From Bryobacteraceae bacterium (lineage in GTDB: Bacteria > Acidobacteriota > Terriglobia > Bryobacterales > Bryobacteraceae): 64,000 bases of DNA. Location of the stretch: contig JANWXD010000004.1 in assembly GCA_025055455.1 (NCBI GenBank), positions 62,001-126,000 of the forward strand, given 5' to 3'. The notes beneath the pieces were generated by a model. The model was not told the origin of the DNA, made no database searches, and was given only the letters and a program-made list of their open reading frames with translations. Each line of letters starts with the position of its first letter. Position 1 is the first letter of the stretch. The translations under genes and the position numbers were made by a program. This document shows, in pieces, positions 1 through 8,858 of this stretch.

Positions 1-1197
1 GCGATCATCGAAGACGTCGACGGCAACCGTTTTCTCGACTTCAACGCCGGGATCGCTGTGGTCGCCACGGGCCACTGCCATCCGCGGATCGTCGAAGCGA
101 TCCGCCGACAAGCGGAGCGTCTGATCCATATGTCGGGCACGGACTTTTACTACGAGAACCTTGTCCGGTTGGCCGAGAAACTGGCGGCCATCGCTCCGGG
201 CGGGGGTGCGCGGCGTGTGTCCTTCGGCAACTCTGGCGCGGAGGCGATCGAAGCCGCCCTGAAGCTGGCCCGCTACCATACCGGGCGGCAGCGCTTTATT
301 GCGTTTCTGGGCTGCTTTCACGGGCGCACCCTGGGCGCCTTGTCGCTGACCGCGAGCAAGTCGGTGCAGCGGGAAGGGTTTGGTCCGCTGCTGGCGGGCG
401 TGCACCACGTGCCCTACGCCTACTGCTACCGCTGCGCGTATGGCAAGCAGCCGGAGACCTGCGCCGTCGAGTGCGTGAAGTTCATCGAGGACGAGGTGCT
501 GCGGACCGCGGCGCCGCCGGCTGAGGTCGCAGGGATCGTGGTGGAACCGGTCCAAGGCGAAGGCGGCTATGTCGTGCCGCCGCCAAAATTCTTCGAGGAG
601 TTGCAGGAGCTGGCGCGGCGGCACGGGATTTTGCTCGTCGTCGATGAGGTGCAATCTGGGATGGGGCGCACGGGCAAGATGTGGGCCTGCGAGCACTTCG
701 GCCTGGAACCGGATATTCTGGCGGTGGCCAAGGGAATTGCCAGCGGCCTGCCGCTCGGGGTCACCGTGGCGCGCGCCGAGTTGATGCGCTGGAAACCGGG
801 CGCCCACGCCTCGACCTTCGGAGGAAACCCAGTTGCGGTCGAGGCCGCCCTCGCCACCATCGAAGTGCTCGAACAGGAGCTGATCGAAAATGCCGCCCGG
901 GTAGGCCAGCACCTTCTCGACCGCCTGCGCGACTGGCCCCAGCGGTTTCGGCATGTGGGCGAGGTGCGAGGCCTTGGCCTGATGATCGGCATCGAGATCG
1001 TGCGCGACCAACAGACCCGAGAGCGAGCCCCGGAGCTGCGGGACCGTATCGTGCAGCTGGCGTTCGAGCGTGGCCTTTTGATCCTCGGCGCCGGTCCCAA
1101 CTCCATCCGCCTTTGCCCGCCGCTCGTGATTAGCCGGGATCAGGCCGATTTTGCGGTGGAAACCCTCGAGGAATGCCTGCGGATGGCCGCAGACTGA
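1..1197 (+). CDS. Class III aminotransferase (4-aminobutyrate/acetylornithine type), 5' end outside window
   Basis: PLP-dependent fold type I aminotransferase that moves an amino group from an omega-amino acid (4-aminobutyrate, acetylornithine or similar) to a 2-oxo acid. The frame is already open at base 1, so the N-terminus lies upstream; an internal GTG at 58 is not the start. Visible class III features are the FGNSGAEAIEAALKLAR cofactor-binding stretch, the VEPVQGEGGY segment, the LLVVDEVQSGMGRTG motif with the PLP-ring aspartate, and the Schiff-base lysine in ILAVAKGIASG (codon 730-732). A CYRC...C cysteine cluster in the middle recalls the GabT-like enzymes of archaea and thermophiles. 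The exact substrate cannot be read from the sequence. The methyltransferase gene follows 22 bp downstream. Confidence 0.9.
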   Translation, partial: AIIEDVDGNRFLDFNAGIAVVATGHCHPRIVEAIRRQAERLIHMSGTDFYYENLVRLAEKLAAIAPGGGARRVSFGNSGAEAIEAALKLARYHTGRQRFIAFLGCFHGRTLGALSLTASKSVQREGFGPLLAGVHHVPYAYCYRCAYGKQPETCAVECVKFIEDEVLRTAAPPAEVAGIVVEPVQGEGGYVVPPPKFFEELQELARRHGILLVVDEVQSGMGRTGKMWACEHFGLEPDILAVAKGIASGLPLGVTVARAELMRWKPGAHASTFGGNPVAVEAALATIEVLEQELIENAARVGQHLLDRLRDWPQRFRHVGEVRGLGLMIGIEIVRDQQTRERAPELRDRIVQLAFERGLLILGAGPNSIRLCPPLVISRDQADFAVETLEECLRMAAD

Positions 1198-1219
1198 ACA
1201 GCGGGGAAGCGCGCGGCGG

Positions 1220-1750
1220 ATGCGCATTCTGGATGTGGGTTGCGGGATCAAGAAGTATCCCGGCGCGATCGGGATCGACCGCAACCCGCGCAGCGCGGCC
1301 GACGTGCTCTGCGATCTGGACGGGCCGGCGTATCCTTTCGCCGCCGAATCGTTCGATCGAATCCGGGCAATCCACGTGATCGAGCACGTGGCCGACGTGA
1401 TGCGAACGATGGAGGAGTTCTGGCGGTTGCTCAAGCCGGGTGGGCGGTTGCTGGTCGTCACGCCGCACTACACGGATTTCAGCTCCTTTTGCGACCCCAC
1501 CCACCGGTGGCACCTCAACAGCTTTTCGTTCCGCTACTTCGGCGAGGACCATGGCGGCTTCGGCTATTACACCCAGGTCAAGTTCCGTGAGATTTCCGTG
1601 CGCGTGCGGCTACTGGCTTTATGGAAGTGGCTCGGTTTGGAGTGGCTCGTGAACGCCTCGCGGCGTTTCCGCCGGTTTTGGGAGCACTATCTGTGCTTTG
1701 TCGTGCGGGGCAAAGTGATCGAGTTCGAGTTTGAAAAACCCGCAAGCTGA
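1220..1750 (+). CDS. Class I SAM-dependent methyltransferase
   Basis: A 176-residue protein that begins with the SAM-binding motif I, MRILDVGCGIKKYPG. The acidic residue of motif II follows (GIDRN), then a motif with the core FDRIRAIHVIEHV and the post-motif LLKPGGRLLVVTPH. This is the Methyltransf_11 arrangement. The C-terminal half carries a PTHRWHLNSFSF segment typical of small methyltransferases found near cell-surface polysaccharide genes. The ATG at 1220 was chosen because motif I starts directly after it; a longer reading from 1151 would overlap the aminotransferase. The substrate is unknown. It sits between the aminotransferase and the YraN-like gene (6 bp), probably in one transcript. 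Confidence 0.85.
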   Translation: MRILDVGCGIKKYPGAIGIDRNPRSAADVLCDLDGPAYPFAAESFDRIRAIHVIEHVADVMRTMEEFWRLLKPGGRLLVVTPHYTDFSSFCDPTHRWHLNSFSFRYFGEDHGGFGYYTQVKFREISVRVRLLALWKWLGLEWLVNASRRFRRFWEHYLCFVVRGKVIEFEFEKPAS

Positions 1751-1756
1751 GGCGAC

Positions 1757-2191
1757 GTGCGCGCGCTACTGCGCCTTTGCGACGCGCTGCGTCACCGCGG
1801 CCGCGAGCGCCGGTGGGCAGCGGACCTCGCCACGGGGCGCCGCGGCGAGGATCTGGCTCACCGCTTTCTCCAGCAGCAGGGCTACATCGTGGTGGCGCGC
1901 AATTACCGCACCCGGGGCGGATCCGGCGAAGTGGACCTGATCGCCTGGGAGGGGGACACGTTGGTGTTCGTCGAAGTCAAGACCCGGCGCAGCGACGAGT
2001 TCGGATCTCCGGAGCGGGCAGTGGACCATGACAAGAGGCGCAAGCTGATCCGCGCAGCCGGCGACTATGTGCGGAAGGCCGGAACGCCGTGGGAACGGGT
2101 CCGGTTCGATGTGATCAGCGTGGTGTTGTCCGCTCCGCCGGCCATCACTCACATCCGGGACGCGTTCCGGCCTCGTCCGGCCCTGTACTAA
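1757..2191 (+). CDS. YraN/UPF0102 family putative endonuclease
   Basis: A 144-residue protein of the UPF0102 (YraN) family, whose fold is that of Holliday-junction resolvase-like nucleases. Visible are the N-terminal GRRGEDLAHRFLQQQGY signature, the ARNYRT...GEVDLIAWEG stretch containing the metal-binding E and D, and the FVEVKTRRS motif. Together these form the PD-(D/E)XK-type centre E...GExDLI...VEVK. Start is GTG at 1757, 6 bp after the methyltransferase stop. Family members usually sit in housekeeping contexts, and no biological role has been settled. The nuclease assignment rests on family knowledge; the motif residues are intact here. Confidence 0.9.
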   Translation: MRALLRLCDALRHRGRERRWAADLATGRRGEDLAHRFLQQQGYIVVARNYRTRGGSGEVDLIAWEGDTLVFVEVKTRRSDEFGSPERAVDHDKRRKLIRAAGDYVRKAGTPWERVRFDVISVVLSAPPAITHIRDAFRPRPALY

Positions 2192-2227
2192 AATCATCGT
2201 TCTCCCACGATCGGAGGAGCCTGTCGC

Positions 2228-3229
2228 TTGCCCGAACTCCGCAAAGACCCGGTGACGGGGCGCTGGGTCATCATCGCCACCGAGCGCGCCATGCGTCCCA
2301 CGGATTTCATTCGGGAACACGTGGTTGTGCAGGGCGGACGCCTGTGTCCGTTCTGCCCCGGCCAGGAACAGAAAACCCCGCCGGAGATTCTTGCCTATCG
2401 CGACAGCGGCGGTCCCAACGAGCCCGGCTGGCGGGTCCGCGTCGTGCCGAACAAGTTTCCGGCCCTGCGAGTGGAAGGGGAGCTGAACCGGCAAGGGGAA
2501 GGGCTCTACGACAAGATGAACGGCGTCGGGGCCCACGAGGTGATCATCGAAACGCCGGATCACCAGCGCACCTTCGGCGACTTGACGGAAAAACAGGTCG
2601 AAGAAGTGCTCTGGGCGTTCCGGGACCGCATTCTCGATCTCCGCAAGGACATCCGCTTGCGTTACATCCTCATTTTCAAGAATCACGGCGAGGCGGCGGG
2701 AGCTTCTCTGGAGCATACCCATTCGCAGCTGATCGCCCTGCCGGTCGTGCCCAAGCGCGTGCAGGAGGAGATCGAGGGCGCCAGGAAATATTACGAGTTC
2801 AAGGAGCGCTGCATCTTTTGCGACATCGTGCGGCAGGAGATGGAATCCGGTCCGCGGGTGATTCTGGAGAGCGATCATCATCTGGCCCTGTCGCCGTATG
2901 CCGCTCGTTTCCCTTTTGAAACCTGGATCGTGCCCAAGCGGCACCATTCGCACTTCGAAGCAGCCGAGGCGCCGGCCATCCAGAATCTGGCGTGGGTGTT
3001 GCGGGTGGTGATCCGCAAAATGGACAAGGTCCTGGAACGGCCGGCCTACAACCTGATGCTGCATACTGCGCCGGTGCAAGAAGGCGCGATGACGCACTAC
3101 CACTGGCATCTCGAGCTGATCCCTCGCCTCACTCGCGTGGCCGGGTTCGAGTGGGGCGCCGGTTTTTACATCAATCCGACGCCGCCGGAGATTGCGGCCT
3201 CGTTCTTGCGGGAAGCCGGACTGGTTTGA
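2228..3229 (+). CDS. galT: Galactose-1-phosphate uridylyltransferase
   Basis: Leloir-pathway transferase that swaps UDP between UDP-glucose and galactose-1-phosphate (HIT superfamily), 333 residues. It begins MPELRKDPVTGRWVIIATER, a hallmark N-terminus of bacterial GalT. The zinc-binding cysteines appear as CPFC at residues 40-43. The catalytic HxHxH motif HYHWH is at residues 290-294, within which the nucleophilic histidine becomes uridylylated. Start is TTG at 2228, preceded by GGAGGAG at 2213-2219. No galK or galE is in the window, so the gene may serve general sugar-nucleotide metabolism; glgC and manA lie elsewhere in the window. Confidence 0.93.
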   Translation: MPELRKDPVTGRWVIIATERAMRPTDFIREHVVVQGGRLCPFCPGQEQKTPPEILAYRDSGGPNEPGWRVRVVPNKFPALRVEGELNRQGEGLYDKMNGVGAHEVIIETPDHQRTFGDLTEKQVEEVLWAFRDRILDLRKDIRLRYILIFKNHGEAAGASLEHTHSQLIALPVVPKRVQEEIEGARKYYEFKERCIFCDIVRQEMESGPRVILESDHHLALSPYAARFPFETWIVPKRHHSHFEAAEAPAIQNLAWVLRVVIRKMDKVLERPAYNLMLHTAPVQEGAMTHYHWHLELIPRLTRVAGFEWGAGFYINPTPPEIAASFLREAGLV

Positions 3230-3269
3230 GGGCAGGCGGCCGGATCCCGGTTGCTAGAATCGAACAAGA

Positions 3270-4106
3270 GTGCCGTTTACGGTAGAAGAATTCCACGATT
3301 TGGTGCGTCTGCTCGAGCAGCACCCGGAATGGCGGGCGGAGCTGCGCCGGCTGGTGCTCAGCGAGGAGTTGCTGTCTTTGCCCGACCTGGTCAAGGATCT
3401 GGTCCAGGCGCAGCGAAGGGGCGATGAGCGGTTCCAGGCATTGGATGCGCGGCTTGAGGCGCTGAGCTTGAAGCTCGAGCAACTGGCCGAAGCCCAGCGG
3501 AGGACCGAGGAGCGGTTGCAAGCGCTGGAGCTGCGGCTGGAGCAGCTCGCGGCTGCCCAACAGCGAACGGAAGAGCGGATTCGAGAGCTGGTGGAGGTGC
3601 AGCAGCGGACCCAGGCGGAGATCGTCCTCCTGCAGCGAGTCCAATCTGACGCTGTGACTCGTCTGGAGCGAACGGAGCAACGGCTTGCCGACTTGTTGGG
3701 TAGAGATTTAGAACGCCGCTACCGGGAGCGCGCCGCGAGCTACTTCCAAGGACTGCTCCGGCGCATCCGCGTCATCGACCACCAGACGCTCGGCTCGCAG
3801 TTGGACGATGCCGTGGATGCGGGCCGGATTACGCGTAGCGAAAGAGACGAGGTTCTCCGCTTGGATCTAGTGGTGCAGGGCCGCCTGGACGACCAAGAGG
3901 CCTATCTGGCCGTCGAGGTTTCCAGTGCGGTGGACGATTTCGATGTGCGCCGTGCCGCCGAGCGGGCCGCCCTGCTGTCGAAAGCGACGGGCCAGCTGGT
4001 GATTCCCGCGGTGGCCGGCAGCGAGGTTGCCGCCGAGGTGGCCGAGGCCGCGGCGCGCCACAACGTGCGCTGCTTTCTGGACGGACGGCCGATCGGACCG
4101 CCGTGA
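3270..4106 (+). CDS. Long coiled-coil protein with C-terminal PD-(D/E)XK-like domain
   Basis: A 278-residue protein of the type often labelled DUF3782-like. Residues about 45-150 are a heptad-rich coiled coil made of near repeats (LxALxLxLEQLAEAQRRTEERLQAL and variants). The C-terminal third contains DEVLRLDLVVQGR...AYLAVEVSSAV, a pattern like the D...(E/x)xK core of nuclease-fold domains, though the final lysine is serine here. It is therefore probably a non-catalytic or altered relative. Start is GTG at 3270. It lies between galT and purA, converging on purA with 4 bp between the stops. Function unknown; the call describes architecture only. Confidence 0.7.
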   Translation: MPFTVEEFHDLVRLLEQHPEWRAELRRLVLSEELLSLPDLVKDLVQAQRRGDERFQALDARLEALSLKLEQLAEAQRRTEERLQALELRLEQLAAAQQRTEERIRELVEVQQRTQAEIVLLQRVQSDAVTRLERTEQRLADLLGRDLERRYRERAASYFQGLLRRIRVIDHQTLGSQLDDAVDAGRITRSERDEVLRLDLVVQGRLDDQEAYLAVEVSSAVDDFDVRRAAERAALLSKATGQLVIPAVAGSEVAAEVAEAAARHNVRCFLDGRPIGPP

Positions 4107-4110
4107 GGCC

Positions 4111-5421
4111 TCAGGCACCCGCCAGGAGCGCTTCCAATTTCGAGCCCGGGACGAAGATCGTCTGCGCGCGTTCGGGTCCCGTGGAAATACAGCCGATTTC
4201 CACGCCGGTGCGCTCGGCGAGAAACTGAAGATACTGCCGCGCTCGGCTGGGGAGGTCCTCGTAGCGAGTCAGGCCGGAGGTGGTGGATCGCCAGCCCGGC
4301 AGGAATTCGTAGACGGGCTCCACCGCCTCCAGGGCGCGGTGCGTGTCCGGCATGTCCGTGATTTCCCTCCCATTGAGACGGTAGGCCACACAGACCGGGA
4401 TCGGGTCGAGGTCGTCGAGCACGTCGAGCTTGGTGATGACGAGGCTGTCGAAGCCGTTGATCATGGCAGTGTAGCGCACCACGGGCACGTCGAACCAGCC
4501 GCAGCGGCGCGGTCTTCCGGTCACCGCTCCGAATTCGTTGCCCGCCTCGCGGAGCCGGTCTCCCTCTTGTCCTCGCACTTCCGTGGGAAACGGTCCCCCT
4601 CCCACGCGCGTGGTGTAGGCCTTGGAGACGCCGATGACACCATGGATGCGCGTGGGCGGCACCCCTGTGCCCGTGGCCGCGCCGCCGGCGGTGGCGTTCG
4701 AGGACGTCACGAAGGGGTACGTGCCGTGGTCGATGTCGAGCATGGTGCCCTGCGCTCCCTCGAACAGCACCCGCCGCCCGGAAGCGATGGCGCGGTTCAG
4801 CAGCGCCGCCGTGTCGCACACCATCGGACGCAAGCATTCGGCGAGCTCGGCGTAGCGACGGCGGATCGCGTCGAAGTCGATGGTTTCCTTGAGCTGAAAA
4901 GCGCGGGCCAAGATCTGCTTGTCTTCGGCCAGCGCACGGTAGAGTTCCGGGAAACTCTCCCGGTCGACGAGGTCGCCCATGCGGATCCCGCGGCGTCCGG
5001 TCTTGTCTTCATAACACGGTCCGATGCCGCGCGAGGTGGTCCCGATCGCGACGCGGTCCGGCCGCGCTTCCGAAATCTTCTCGACCATCCGGTGGAAGGG
5101 AAAGATGACGTGGGCCCGGTTGCTGATCGCCAGTCGGCCGTGGACGCGGATGCCGGCGTGCTCCAGATCGCGGATTTCCTCGAGCAGCGCCGCCGGGTCC
5201 ACGACGACGCCGTTGCCGATGACCACCTGCTTGTCCGGCCGTAAAATGCCCGTCGGCACGAGCTTCAAAACGAAACGCCGCTCGCCGATCCGCACCGTAT
5301 GGCCGGCGTTGTGACCGCCCTGGTAGCGGGCGACGATGTCGAACCGCTCGCAGAACAGGTCCACAATCTTACCTTTTCCCTCGTCGCCCCACTGCGCGCC
5401 GAGGACCGCGATATTGCTCAT
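4111..5421 (-). CDS. purA: Adenylosuccinate synthetase
   Basis: GTP-dependent ligase that joins IMP and aspartate in the first step of AMP synthesis (cytoplasm). It has 436 residues, the normal bacterial length. The N-terminus carries the phosphate-binding loop QWGDEGKGKIVDL with the catalytic Asp of the family and is followed by GGHNAGHT. Further family landmarks are GIGPCYEDK, FEGAQGTMLDIDHGTYPFVTSSN and the C-terminal RCGWFD. Start is ATG at 5421. The upstream gene at 5473 is divergent, with about 50 bp between the two starts. Nothing is missing from the catalytic set. Confidence 0.97.
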   Translation of the reverse strand: MSNIAVLGAQWGDEGKGKIVDLFCERFDIVARYQGGHNAGHTVRIGERRFVLKLVPTGILRPDKQVVIGNGVVVDPAALLEEIRDLEHAGIRVHGRLAISNRAHVIFPFHRMVEKISEARPDRVAIGTTSRGIGPCYEDKTGRRGIRMGDLVDRESFPELYRALAEDKQILARAFQLKETIDFDAIRRRYAELAECLRPMVCDTAALLNRAIASGRRVLFEGAQGTMLDIDHGTYPFVTSSNATAGGAATGTGVPPTRIHGVIGVSKAYTTRVGGGPFPTEVRGQEGDRLREAGNEFGAVTGRPRRCGWFDVPVVRYTAMINGFDSLVITKLDVLDDLDPIPVCVAYRLNGREITDMPDTHRALEAVEPVYEFLPGWRSTTSGLTRYEDLPSRARQYLQFLAERTGVEIGCISTGPERAQTIFVPGSKLEALLAGA

Positions 5422-5472
5422 ACCTGGAGGGAAAGCCTCATTCTATCGCAGCCGCGTGCTACGCTGGCGTTG

Positions 5473-5937
5473 ATGCGTCTCTCGGAGGCGTTCCTGGATC
5501 TGGGACCGGCTAGTCTGGAGCGTCTGGTGCGAACCATTGCCATCGGAAAATTGAGAACGTATCAGCTTTACGAACCGCTCAAGGTGCGGGCGGGCCTACA
5601 CAAGCTCAACTCTGAGACCTTGCGCCGGAGCGCGCCGCGTTTCTGGGCCCGCCTGGAGGAACATGACGAGGACTTCGCCAGGGATCTCGCTCAAGCCATC
5701 CTGTTGTCCCATTGGGACCTCGTTCAGGAGGTCCTGGACTATCTGGGCGTCCCGAACGAAGACGGCTTTTTCGCCAAAGACCTCGACGCCACGCCGTACC
5801 TTACGCCGGGTTGGCAACAGCGCGTGTACGAACATTTTCGACAGCGCTATCCCGAAGAGGTCCTGCGGCTCTACATCAACCACCTGGCGCTGGAACTGGA
5901 CAAATCGGCCGGTCTGTTCAAGCCTCCAGCCGCCTGA
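5473..5937 (+). CDS. Conserved hypothetical protein, helical
   Basis: A 154-residue soluble, mostly helical protein that I do not recognise as a named family. The N-terminus (MRLSEAFLDLGPASLERLV) and the repeated charged helices (EEHDEDFARDLAQAILLSHWDLVQEVLDYLG) suggest an alpha-helical bundle. There is no signal peptide or membrane segment. The ATG at 5473 was chosen over an upstream in-frame start at 5299, which lies inside antisense purA. It precedes the AAA ATPase/VWA pair on the same strand by 75 bp and may belong to that operon. Confidence 0.65.
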   Translation: MRLSEAFLDLGPASLERLVRTIAIGKLRTYQLYEPLKVRAGLHKLNSETLRRSAPRFWARLEEHDEDFARDLAQAILLSHWDLVQEVLDYLGVPNEDGFFAKDLDATPYLTPGWQQRVYEHFRQRYPEEVLRLYINHLALELDKSAGLFKPPAA

Positions 5938-6012
5938 AATTCGCCGCCCCGTGCGGGCTGCCGCCGCGCGCCGCGGTGCGGTGTTACAATCGCGAGTAGC
6001 GCTGGGGCTGCC

Positions 6013-7512
6013 ATGAAAAGCGACCGCTGGGAGCTGCCACATACGTTGGGGGCGTTGCGGCGCAGCGAATTCAGCGAGGAGCGGATCGCGACGCGCTCCG
6101 TCAAGGACGAACTGCGGGCCAACCTCATCTGCAAGCTCCAACGCGGCGAGACTTTGTTTCCGGGCATCGTCGGCTATGAAGACACGGTGGTGCCGCAGAT
6201 CGTCAATGCGATTCTGTCGCGGCAGAACTTCGTGCTGCTGGGCTTGCGAGGCCAGGCGAAGACGCGCATCATCCGCATGCTCACCAATTTCCTGGACGAG
6301 GCGCTGCCGTACATAGCTGGCTGCGAAATTCACGACAATCCCTACCGGCCCATCTGCCGGCGCTGCCGCCTCTTGCTCGAAGAGATGGGCGAGGAGGCGC
6401 CCATCGCCTACCTGACGCCGGAGCAGCGCTACGTGGAGAAGCTGGCGACGCCGGACGTGACCATCGCCGACATGATCGGCGACATCGACCCCATCAAGGC
6501 GGCGCGCCACGGCCGCGACATCTCCGACGAGCTCACCATCCATTACGGCTTGCTGCCGCGCGCCAACCGCGGCATTCTGGCCATCAACGAGCTGCCGGAT
6601 CTGGCGGGCAAGATCCAGGTGGGCCTGTTCAACATCATGCAAGAGGGCGACGTGCAGATCAAGGGTTATCCGGTGCGCTTGCCGCTGGATCTGCTGCTCG
6701 TGTTCACCGCGAATCCGGAAGACTACACGGCGCGGGGCAAGATCATCACCCCGCTCAAGGACCGCATCGGCAGCGAAATTCGAACCCATTATCCGCTCAC
6801 CCTGGAGCAGGGAATGGCCATCACCCGGCAAGAAGCCTGGATCGAGCGCTGCTCGCCGGTACGGGTGGACGTGCCGCACTATATCGCGGAAGTGATCGAA
6901 CAACTGGCCTTCCTGGCTCGGGAAGACAAGCGCATCGACAAGCGCTCCGGGGTGTCTCAGCGGCTGCCGATTTCGGTGATGGAGAACGTCGTCTCTAACG
7001 CCGAGCGCCGGGCGTTGCGTACTGGGGAGAAACTCGCGGTCCCCCGCGTGTTGGACGTTTACGCTGCCCTTCCCGCGATTACGGGCAAGCTCGAGCTCGA
7101 ATACGAAGGCGAACTCAAGGGGGGCGAGACCGTGGCTCGGGAACTGGTGCGGATGAGCGTGGGCAAGGTTTACTCCCGGGCCATGGAGGGCGTCAATGTG
7201 ACCCCCATCGTGCAGTGGTTCGAGCTGGGCGGGTCGCTGAAATTGGACGAGTACATGACCGCGGTCTCGATGGTGGAGCACATGCGCGCCATCCAGGGGC
7301 TGCTCGAGATGACGCGCGCGCTGGGAGTGGACCACGACCGGGAACCGGCGTACCTGGCCTCCGCGGGGGAGTTCATCTTGGAAGGGCTGTACGCGCACCG
7401 GCGCATTAGCCGCACCGAGGAGCGGGGCTTTGTGGCCGAGGAAAAGAAGCGCGAAACGGTCGCGCCGGAAGAAGGCGGCCGGCGGCCGCCGTACCGCCGG
7501 CAATTCAACTGA
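6013..7512 (+). CDS. AAA+ ATPase, magnesium-chelatase subunit I / MoxR-like
   Basis: A 499-residue ATPase related to the BchI/ChlI subunit and to MoxR proteins, the helix-2-insert clade of AAA+. Residues about 50-90 hold the P-loop region (FVLLGLRGQAKTRIIRML), where the usual GxxGxGKT is replaced by LRGQAKT. The Walker B region reads RGILAINELPDLAGKIQVGL, and the sensor region has VFTANPEDYTARGKIITPLKDRIGS. A CRRCRLLLEEMG segment inserted after the P-loop adds a small cysteine pair. It is followed 11 bp later by a VWA-domain gene. This is the standard AAA-VWA chaperone-like pairing, which usually remodels or inserts metal into a partner protein. The target here is unknown, and no tetrapyrrole genes are nearby. 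Confidence 0.85.
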   Translation: MKSDRWELPHTLGALRRSEFSEERIATRSVKDELRANLICKLQRGETLFPGIVGYEDTVVPQIVNAILSRQNFVLLGLRGQAKTRIIRMLTNFLDEALPYIAGCEIHDNPYRPICRRCRLLLEEMGEEAPIAYLTPEQRYVEKLATPDVTIADMIGDIDPIKAARHGRDISDELTIHYGLLPRANRGILAINELPDLAGKIQVGLFNIMQEGDVQIKGYPVRLPLDLLLVFTANPEDYTARGKIITPLKDRIGSEIRTHYPLTLEQGMAITRQEAWIERCSPVRVDVPHYIAEVIEQLAFLAREDKRIDKRSGVSQRLPISVMENVVSNAERRALRTGEKLAVPRVLDVYAALPAITGKLELEYEGELKGGETVARELVRMSVGKVYSRAMEGVNVTPIVQWFELGGSLKLDEYMTAVSMVEHMRAIQGLLEMTRALGVDHDREPAYLASAGEFILEGLYAHRRISRTEERGFVAEEKKRETVAPEEGGRRPPYRRQFN

Positions 7513-7523
7513 GGGGCTGGCCC

Positions 7524-8762
7524 ATGCGGCGGATCACCTACTCCCGCTATGCTGGCGAAGACTTCGGCATTTCCGCCGAGGACCTGCTCCGAGCTCTGGC
7601 CGACTATTTCTTGCAAAGCGGTTTCGAACGGCATTCCTTCGCCTTCAGCGAATGGAATGCCCGGACGCTGGAGGAGCTCAAGGAGGCCATCCAGCGGGCC
7701 TTGGAGCAGGGCCAGATTCTGGAAGGCGACGAGTTTCGCCGGATGATGGAGCAGCTTTCCCGCATGACGCCCGAGGAGCTGGACCGGCTTTTGGATCAGC
7801 TGGTCCAGAAGCTGGTGGACGAGGGCTACATTACGCTCGAGGAGGAACAGCGGCCGGCGCCGCCGAATCGCCCCGAACTCGGACAGGCGCGCACGCGCAT
7901 CAAGGTGGAGATCACCGACAAGTCGCTCGACTTTTTGGGCTACAAGACGCTGAAGGATCTGCTGGCCTCCCTGGGGAAGTCAAGCTTCGGGGCCCACGAC
8001 ACACGGGAACTGGCCACGGGCGTCGAGGCCAGCGGGGCGGCCAAGCCCTACGAGTTCGGCGACACCCTGAACCTGGACGTGAGCGAAACGTTGTTTTCGG
8101 CGATTCGCCGCGAAGGCCCGGGCGTGCCGCTCAATTTAGAGTATGCCGATCTGCACGTGCACCAGTCCGAATACCAAAGCTCTTGCGCCACAGTGCTGAT
8201 GCTCGATTGCAGTCACAGCATGATCCTATACGGGGAAGACCGGTTCACCCCCGCCAAGAAAGTGGCCCTGGCGCTGGCGCATCTGATCCGCACGCAGTAT
8301 CCGGGCGACAGCCTGCGCTGCGTGCTGTTCCACGACTCGGCCGAGGAGCTCCGTCTTTCCGAGCTCGCCCGCGTGCAGGTGGGGCCTTATTACACCAACA
8401 CCCGTGACGGCCTGATCCTGGCGCAGCGGCTGCTCAAACAGGAAAAGAAAGACATGAAGCAGATCATCATGATCACCGACGGCAAGCCCTCGGCGTTGAC
8501 GCTCGACGACGGGCGCATGTACCGGAATGCTTTCGGGTTGGATCCGCTGGTGATCAGCCGAACGCTCGAGGAAGTGGCCCGCTGTCGCCGCCAGGGAATC
8601 CTGATCAACACCTTCATGCTGGCGAGCGACTATGGCCTGGTGAGCTTCGTTCAGAAGGTGACGGAGCTGTGCCGCGGCAAGGCCTATTTCACCACGCCCT
8701 ACACGCTCGGCCACTATCTGCTGTTGGATTACCTGAACCGCAAGACGCGGACCATTCACTAG
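7524..8762 (+). CDS. VWA-domain protein, partner of the adjacent AAA ATPase
   Basis: A 412-residue protein with a C-terminal von Willebrand factor A domain. The MIDAS metal site begins with MLDCSHSM (DxSxS pattern) near residue 230 and continues with conserved ITDGKPSAL. The N-terminal half is charged and helical with an acidic [14 protein letters not shown] stretch. No signal peptide or membrane helix is visible. Together with the preceding BchI/MoxR-like ATPase it forms an AAA-VWA pair comparable to ChlI/ChlD or MoxR/VWA modules, in which the VWA protein recruits the substrate. Start is ATG at 7524, 11 bp after the ATPase stop. Confidence 0.87.
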   Translation: MRRITYSRYAGEDFGISAEDLLRALADYFLQSGFERHSFAFSEWNARTLEELKEAIQRALEQGQILEGDEFRRMMEQLSRMTPEELDRLLDQLVQKLVDEGYITLEEEQRPAPPNRPELGQARTRIKVEITDKSLDFLGYKTLKDLLASLGKSSFGAHDTRELATGVEASGAAKPYEFGDTLNLDVSETLFSAIRREGPGVPLNLEYADLHVHQSEYQSSCATVLMLDCSHSMILYGEDRFTPAKKVALALAHLIRTQYPGDSLRCVLFHDSAEELRLSELARVQVGPYYTNTRDGLILAQRLLKQEKKDMKQIIMITDGKPSALTLDDGRMYRNAFGLDPLVISRTLEEVARCRRQGILINTFMLASDYGLVSFVQKVTELCRGKAYFTTPYTLGHYLLLDYLNRKTRTIH

Positions 8763-8858
8763 CGCCGGGCGGACCGTCGGGTCGGGTCGCGACATGGATC
8801 CCGCCCCAGGTGGTCGAGCAGGCACCGGCCGCGGATCGCGCCCTTCCGTCGTGCCGAA

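Noticed and set aside
1766-3109. A 447-codon minus-strand open frame over galT
   Set aside because: No motif or start signal; galT on the plus strand carries all the active-site residues.
5596-7503. A 635-codon minus-strand open frame
   Set aside because: It lies opposite the AAA ATPase gene. GC-rich codon bias keeps the antisense frame open and no conserved motif appears in it.
6013-8762. AAA-VWA pair as a true magnesium chelatase (bacteriochlorophyll synthesis)
   Set aside because: The P-loop is altered, there is no ChlH-type large subunit and no pigment genes nearby. The generic AAA-VWA call fits better.
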